In this document: piece by piece, positions 12,822 through 16,139 of the stretch
Layout of the letters: each line of letters opens with the position of its first letter
Position numbering within the stretch: the first letter of the stretch is position 1
From: CAYUNT01 sp964446285
Lineage (GTDB): Bacteria > Sumerlaeota > Sumerlaeia > SLMS01 > CAYUNT01
Length of the DNA: 16,139 nucleotides
Assembly: GCA_964446285.1 (NCBI GenBank)
Contig: CAYUNT010000100.1
Span: 1-16,139 of the forward strand
Direction of reading: 5' to 3'
The notes under the pieces: model-generated
Seen by the model: only the letters and a program-made list of their open reading frames with translations
What the model was told of the DNA's origin: nothing
Databases searched by the model: none
Program-made: the position numbers and the translations under genes

Positions 12822-13040
12822 ATGATAAATCCTCGAATTACTTCCAATCCAGATGTGTGTGGCGGCGAGCCGTGCGTTGCAGGAACCCGCATTCCGGTCC
12901 ATGTAGTTCTTGGGCATTTGGCGGCGGGAGACGACTGGGACACGCTTCTTGAGGAGTATCCGCGGCTGACGCGCGAGGACATCCGCGCTTGTCTGGAATA
13001 CGCCACTTATCTCTGCACGGAAAAGGCGCTGGCGGTATGA
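12822..13040 (+). CDS. DUF433 family antitoxin
   Basis: 72 aa and typical of the family: INPRITSNPDVCGGEPCVAG, TRIPVHVVLGHL and EEYPRLTREDIRACLEYA. DUF433 proteins are small winged-helix-like DNA-binding proteins that act as antitoxin and probable autorepressor when paired with DUF5615. The last codons overlap the downstream toxin start as ATGA, the usual arrangement of such pairs. There is no sign of truncation. Confidence 0.9.
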   Translation: MINPRITSNPDVCGGEPCVAGTRIPVHVVLGHLAAGDDWDTLLEEYPRLTREDIRACLEYATYLCTEKALAV

Positions 13041-13387
13041 GGATCGTCCTGGATGAAAACGTTTGCCTCCGCCTAAAGAAATCGCTGCGCGCCCTGGGGC
13101 ATGAAGTGGAATGTGTTACCGATTTGCCTGAGCGAGGCATAAGCGACGAGGCGGTTTGGGAAATTGCCAAATGCAATCAAGCATTGCTGATTACCCGCGA
13201 CTATCATTTTACAAATCCGATTCGTTTCAATCCATCGGACTGCGGAGGGGTGTTATTTCTGCGCCATGGGAATCTTACAGCGGAGCAGGAAGAAAAACTG
13301 GTCTGCCGATTTTTAAGCGAGCATGCTCGTGAGGAATTTGCCGGCCGCCTTGTGAGTCTTTCTTTGCATGACATCAAATTTCGCTAA
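13037..13387 (+). CDS. DUF5615 PIN-like toxin
   Basis: 116 aa. It begins MRIVLDENV, continues with GHEVECVTDLPERGISDEAV and ALLITRDYHF, and ends with a short conserved tail. The spaced acidic residues (D6/E7, the SDEA acid, the TRD Asp) match the PIN-like nuclease fold, whose members cut RNA. ATG 13037 overlaps the antitoxin stop; the longer frame starting at 12989 would add unrelated residues inside the antitoxin gene. All key acids are present, so the pair looks intact. Confidence 0.88.
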   Translation: MRIVLDENVCLRLKKSLRALGHEVECVTDLPERGISDEAVWEIAKCNQALLITRDYHFTNPIRFNPSDCGGVLFLRHGNLTAEQEEKLVCRFLSEHAREEFAGRLVSLSLHDIKFR

Positions 13388-13459
13388 TACTCCAAATTCG
13401 CAGCGGGCATGTCCATGGCCTTTGCCTGATGATTCCGGGCGGAATACTTGCATCACGAT

Positions 13460-15769
13460 ATGAAACCTTCTCGTTCACAGTATGCTCAGCTTTTCCGCGC
13501 CGTGCAAAATGGGCCTTTGCGCACGGAAACGGAACTCGAAGGCAGCATCACGGAATTCACGTATCAATCCGCCGACGGGACGTTCAGCGTCGCGAAGTTT
13601 GTTCCTGAGCGCGAAAAAGAAAAAATCACCCTCGTCGGCGCGATGACAGGCCTCGATCCGGGCGAGCGCATCCGCGTCAAAGGCCGCTGGACCGAGCATT
13701 CGCGTTTTGGGGCGCGGTTCGAGGTCGAGTCGTTCGTCCCGATTCTTCCCTCGACGCTGGCGGCGCTCGAACACTACATCGGCCACAAGCTCGTAAAAGG
13801 AATCGGCCCGCGCACGGCGGCGCGCATCGTCAGGCTGTTCGGCGAGGACATTTTCAATGTTCTTGAATCCGCGCCCGAGCGCCTTATGGAAGTGCCAGGT
13901 CTCAAGCGCGCGGCCGCCGAGTCGCTCGCGGAAACCTGGCAGCGCAAACGCGATATTCACGACTTGATGATTTTCCTTCAGGGCATGGGGCTTTCGCCGC
14001 GCCTGGCCGGGCGGTTGTTCCATCAATACGGCCGCGACACAGTGAAAATCCTCCGCACAAATCCTTACCGAGCCGCGCTTGAGGTGCGCCAGGTCGGCTT
14101 CAAAACCGCCGACGCCATCGCGCGAAAAGTGGGCATTGCGCTCGATTCGCCCGAACGCGCGCAAGCGGGCGTTTTGCACGTGCTGGCCACGGCGCTAGCC
14201 GAGGGACACACCTGCCTGCCCGTCGAGGAACTCATCCGCGCCGCCGCCGAACTGCTCCAAGCCGAAGAAGGCCCCGCGCGCGCCGCGTTCGAGTTCCTGC
14301 GCGAGGATCAGAGCCTCCTCGTCGAAACCCTGCCCGAGATTGACGATGCGGCGTTTTTGCCTTCGATTCACACGTGTGAGGCTGTCGTCGCGCGCGAAAT
14401 CCGCACGCTTCTCGCCACGGAAAAGCCGTGGTCGGTGAACGCAAGCGAGGATGCGCTCGCCGCCTTCGAGGCGGATCAGCGCATCGAACTCGCGCCCGAG
14501 CAGCGCGAGGCGGTTCGGCGCGCTTGCGCCCGCGAGGGAGGCGGCGCGCTCGTCGTCACGGGCGGACCCGGCACGGGCAAAACGACGCTTGTGCGGGCGA
14601 TCCTGGCGCTGTTGCGCGAGTCGGGCTTGCGAATTTCGCTTTGCGCTCCGACCGGACGCGCGGCGCAGCGGCTGGCCGAGACCACGGGCCAGCGCGCCTC
14701 AACGATTCACCGCCTGTTGAAATTCTCGCCAGACAAAGGGTTTTTCCACAGCCCGTCCAATCCCCTCGAAGTCGATTTTCTCATCGTGGATGAAACCTCG
14801 ATGGTGGATATTCCTCTCGCGTATCATCTTTTGCGCGCGGTTCCGGCATCGGCTTCGGTGCTTTTCGTCGGCGATGCGGATCAGTTGCCGTCCGTTGGCC
14901 CCGGGAATTTTCTGCGCGATCTGATCGATTCGGAAACCGTTCCTGTTGTGCGGCTCGAAAAGATATTCCGCCAGTCGCAACGCAGCCTTATCGTCGTCAA
15001 CGCGCATCGCATCAACCAGGGCCGTATGCCGCTCGAACCGCGCGAAGATCATAAAAATCCAGATTTTTTCTTTATCGAACGCGAAAAACCCGAGGAATGC
15101 CTCGATGCCCTGAAGCGCTTGGTTTCTGAGCGCATCCCCGCGAAATTCCACTTCGATCCCATCAATGACGTGCAGGTTTTAACGCCCATGCACCGCGGCC
15201 CGATCGGCGTGCAAAATATCAATCGCGAACTGCAGGACTTGCTCAATCCGGGCGGACTTGAAATGGTGCGAGGGGCCGTGCGATACCGGCGTGGCGACAA
15301 GGTGATGCAACTCGTCAACAACTACGATGAGGACGTCTTCAACGGCGATGTCGGGACCGTGGTTCACGTCGGCCTCGAAGCCGGCGAAGTGGGCGTGCGT
15401 TATGGGCATCGCGTGGTCAATTACTCACGCGAGACGCTTGATCAACTCACCCCCGCCTACGCCTGCACGATTCATAAATGCCAGGGCAGCGAATACAAGG
15501 CGGTCGTGGTGCTGCTCCACACGCAGCATTACATTATGCTGCAACGCAATTTGCTCTATACCGCTGTGACGCGCGGCAAGAAACTGGTCTGCCTGATCGG
15601 GAACCGGCGGGCGATGGCCATTGCCGTGCGCAATATGCAAACGCGCGCCCGGTATTCGGCGCTGCGCCATTGGATTCGGCGCGAGCCGCCTTCGCACTCG
15701 CTTCTTCCGCGCGCCTCCGAAGACGATATTCACGAACTCGAAATCCAGCTGGATGACATGATGGGATAA
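13460..15769 (+). CDS. recD2: RecD2 (RecD-like) SF1B DNA helicase
   Basis: 769 aa, full family length. RecD2 is a 5'-3' helicase acting without RecBC in replication-fork and DNA repair. Seen in order: N-terminal OB-like region (ITEFTYQSADGTFSVAKF), helix-hairpin-helix DNA-binding region at about 111-170 (LVKGIGPRTAARIVRLFG), Walker A GGPGTGKT at 368-375, Walker B DFLIVDET at 439-446, GDADQLPSVGPG, an Arg motif in RLEKIFRQSQ, and the C-terminal motor motifs TIHKCQGSEY (about 670-679) and NLLYTAVTRGKKL. ATG 13460 is preferred to TTG 13448, although neither has a strong ribosome site. It lies 72 bases after the toxin gene and returns to high-GC codon use. No key residue is missing. Confidence 0.96.
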   Translation: MKPSRSQYAQLFRAVQNGPLRTETELEGSITEFTYQSADGTFSVAKFVPEREKEKITLVGAMTGLDPGERIRVKGRWTEHSRFGARFEVESFVPILPSTLAALEHYIGHKLVKGIGPRTAARIVRLFGEDIFNVLESAPERLMEVPGLKRAAAESLAETWQRKRDIHDLMIFLQGMGLSPRLAGRLFHQYGRDTVKILRTNPYRAALEVRQVGFKTADAIARKVGIALDSPERAQAGVLHVLATALAEGHTCLPVEELIRAAAELLQAEEGPARAAFEFLREDQSLLVETLPEIDDAAFLPSIHTCEAVVAREIRTLLATEKPWSVNASEDALAAFEADQRIELAPEQREAVRRACAREGGGALVVTGGPGTGKTTLVRAILALLRESGLRISLCAPTGRAAQRLAETTGQRASTIHRLLKFSPDKGFFHSPSNPLEVDFLIVDETSMVDIPLAYHLLRAVPASASVLFVGDADQLPSVGPGNFLRDLIDSETVPVVRLEKIFRQSQRSLIVVNAHRINQGRMPLEPREDHKNPDFFFIEREKPEECLDALKRLVSERIPAKFHFDPINDVQVLTPMHRGPIGVQNINRELQDLLNPGGLEMVRGAVRYRRGDKVMQLVNNYDEDVFNGDVGTVVHVGLEAGEVGVRYGHRVVNYSRETLDQLTPAYACTIHKCQGSEYKAVVVLLHTQHYIMLQRNLLYTAVTRGKKLVCLIGNRRAMAIAVRNMQTRARYSALRHWIRREPPSHSLLPRASEDDIHELEIQLDDMMG

Positions 15770-15829
15770 GGAAAAGCCGCTGGCTGGGAGTGAAAATAAT
15801 ACCAATTTCCCGTAATTCTGTTCCCTGAA

Positions 15830-15952
15830 TTTGCTCTGAAGGAGCAAAAGAATACAGCCCAGGGCAAGCGAAGCGCCGCCCTGGGAAACCGAGACACCAA
15901 CAACAGAATCGCCTGGCGCGGTTTTCGCTCTTCTCGCGAAAATCGTGACAGG
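15830..15952 (+). repeat. triple-hairpin intergenic element (3' copy of the composite element)
   Basis: Three successive stems follow recD2. The first is TTTGCTC/GAGCAAA around TGAAG (15830-15848). The second is CCCAGGGC/GCCCTGGG around AAGCGAAGCGCC (15858-15885), preceded by AATACAG. The third is a 17-base stem with one mismatch and two G-T pairs (15912-15928 with 15936-15952, loop TCTTCTC). The first two correspond to the minus-strand element at 12-67. No T-run follows, so a classical terminator is not indicated, although the stems could stop or protect transcripts from recD2. Confidence 0.65.
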
Positions 15953-16139
15953 CAATTGGGAACACAATCAAAGGAAAATGGTATAAGCCCACGGCTCAAC
16001 TTCTCATTGGAATAACGAATACCTGTAAACATGGCGTAAAAATGGGACCTATGGGACGAACCAGGACAATTCCGTAAATGCTTTTCACGGGTTTTTAGGG
16101 GGATGCATAGGGCTTTGCAGTTCAGCAACTCGTGAGCCT
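15953..16139. other. terminal intergenic sequence
   Basis: No gene start, ribosome site, tRNA or convincing promoter is visible between the last hairpin and the end of the window. Open frames across it lack family features. Confidence 0.5.

Overview
The window is a GC-rich bacterial chromosome segment that looks like it comes from an uncultivated lineage. The lineage is not fixed by the sequence. Short composite hairpin elements containing AATACAGCCCAGG lie at both ends, a CCACCAAGGCAC-type inverted repeat sits inside an operon, and there are GYF/RDD/M48 membrane proteins, a DUF433-DUF5615 toxin-antitoxin pair and a secreted LVIVD-repeat propeller. Together these are what I associate with Planctomycetes/Verrucomicrobia/Lentisphaerae-type bacteria or candidate phyla such as Sumerlaeota. 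That placement is inference.

Region 1 (1-7103, + strand) is the centrepiece: a compact five-gene operon around an exported [NiFe] hydrogenase. The order is apbE (FAD:protein FMN transferase, lipoprotein-like), hydrogenase small subunit (Tat signal), hydrogenase large subunit (with a long His-rich C-terminal tail), hydrogenase maturation endopeptidase, and a secreted protein with a DUF2271-like domain, a Pro/Thr/Ser linker and about 14 LVIVD-type propeller repeats. apbE/small subunit overlap as GTGA and protease/propeller overlap as ATGA, so the outer genes are physically tied to the hydrogenase genes. The small subunit has an Asp in place of the second proximal-cluster Cys and a Cys in place of the usual medial-cluster Pro. 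This is the pattern expected from the O2-insensitive actinobacterial-type (group 5/1h) enzyme, which has three [4Fe-4S] clusters. The propeller protein carries DGLSGAT, which fits the motif that ApbE modifies with FMN on Thr. The most interesting hypothesis is an extracytoplasmic H2-oxidising unit whose electron acceptor is a covalently flavinylated propeller protein.

Region 2 (7140-9951, - strand) is convergent to the operon. It holds an O-antigen ligase/polymerase-like membrane protein with C-terminal TPRs, preceded by a RidA-family protein.

Region 3 (9952-12531) is a 400-base intergenic region followed by two visibly AT-richer membrane-protein genes: double GYF_2 domain plus M48 metalloprotease, and zinc ribbon plus RDD.

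Region 4 (12532-16139) holds a possible gene remnant, a DUF433/DUF5615 toxin-antitoxin pair with ATGA overlap, an intact RecD2 helicase, and a terminal intergenic region with three successive hairpins. No tRNA, rRNA, CRISPR array, transposase or integrase gene was seen.
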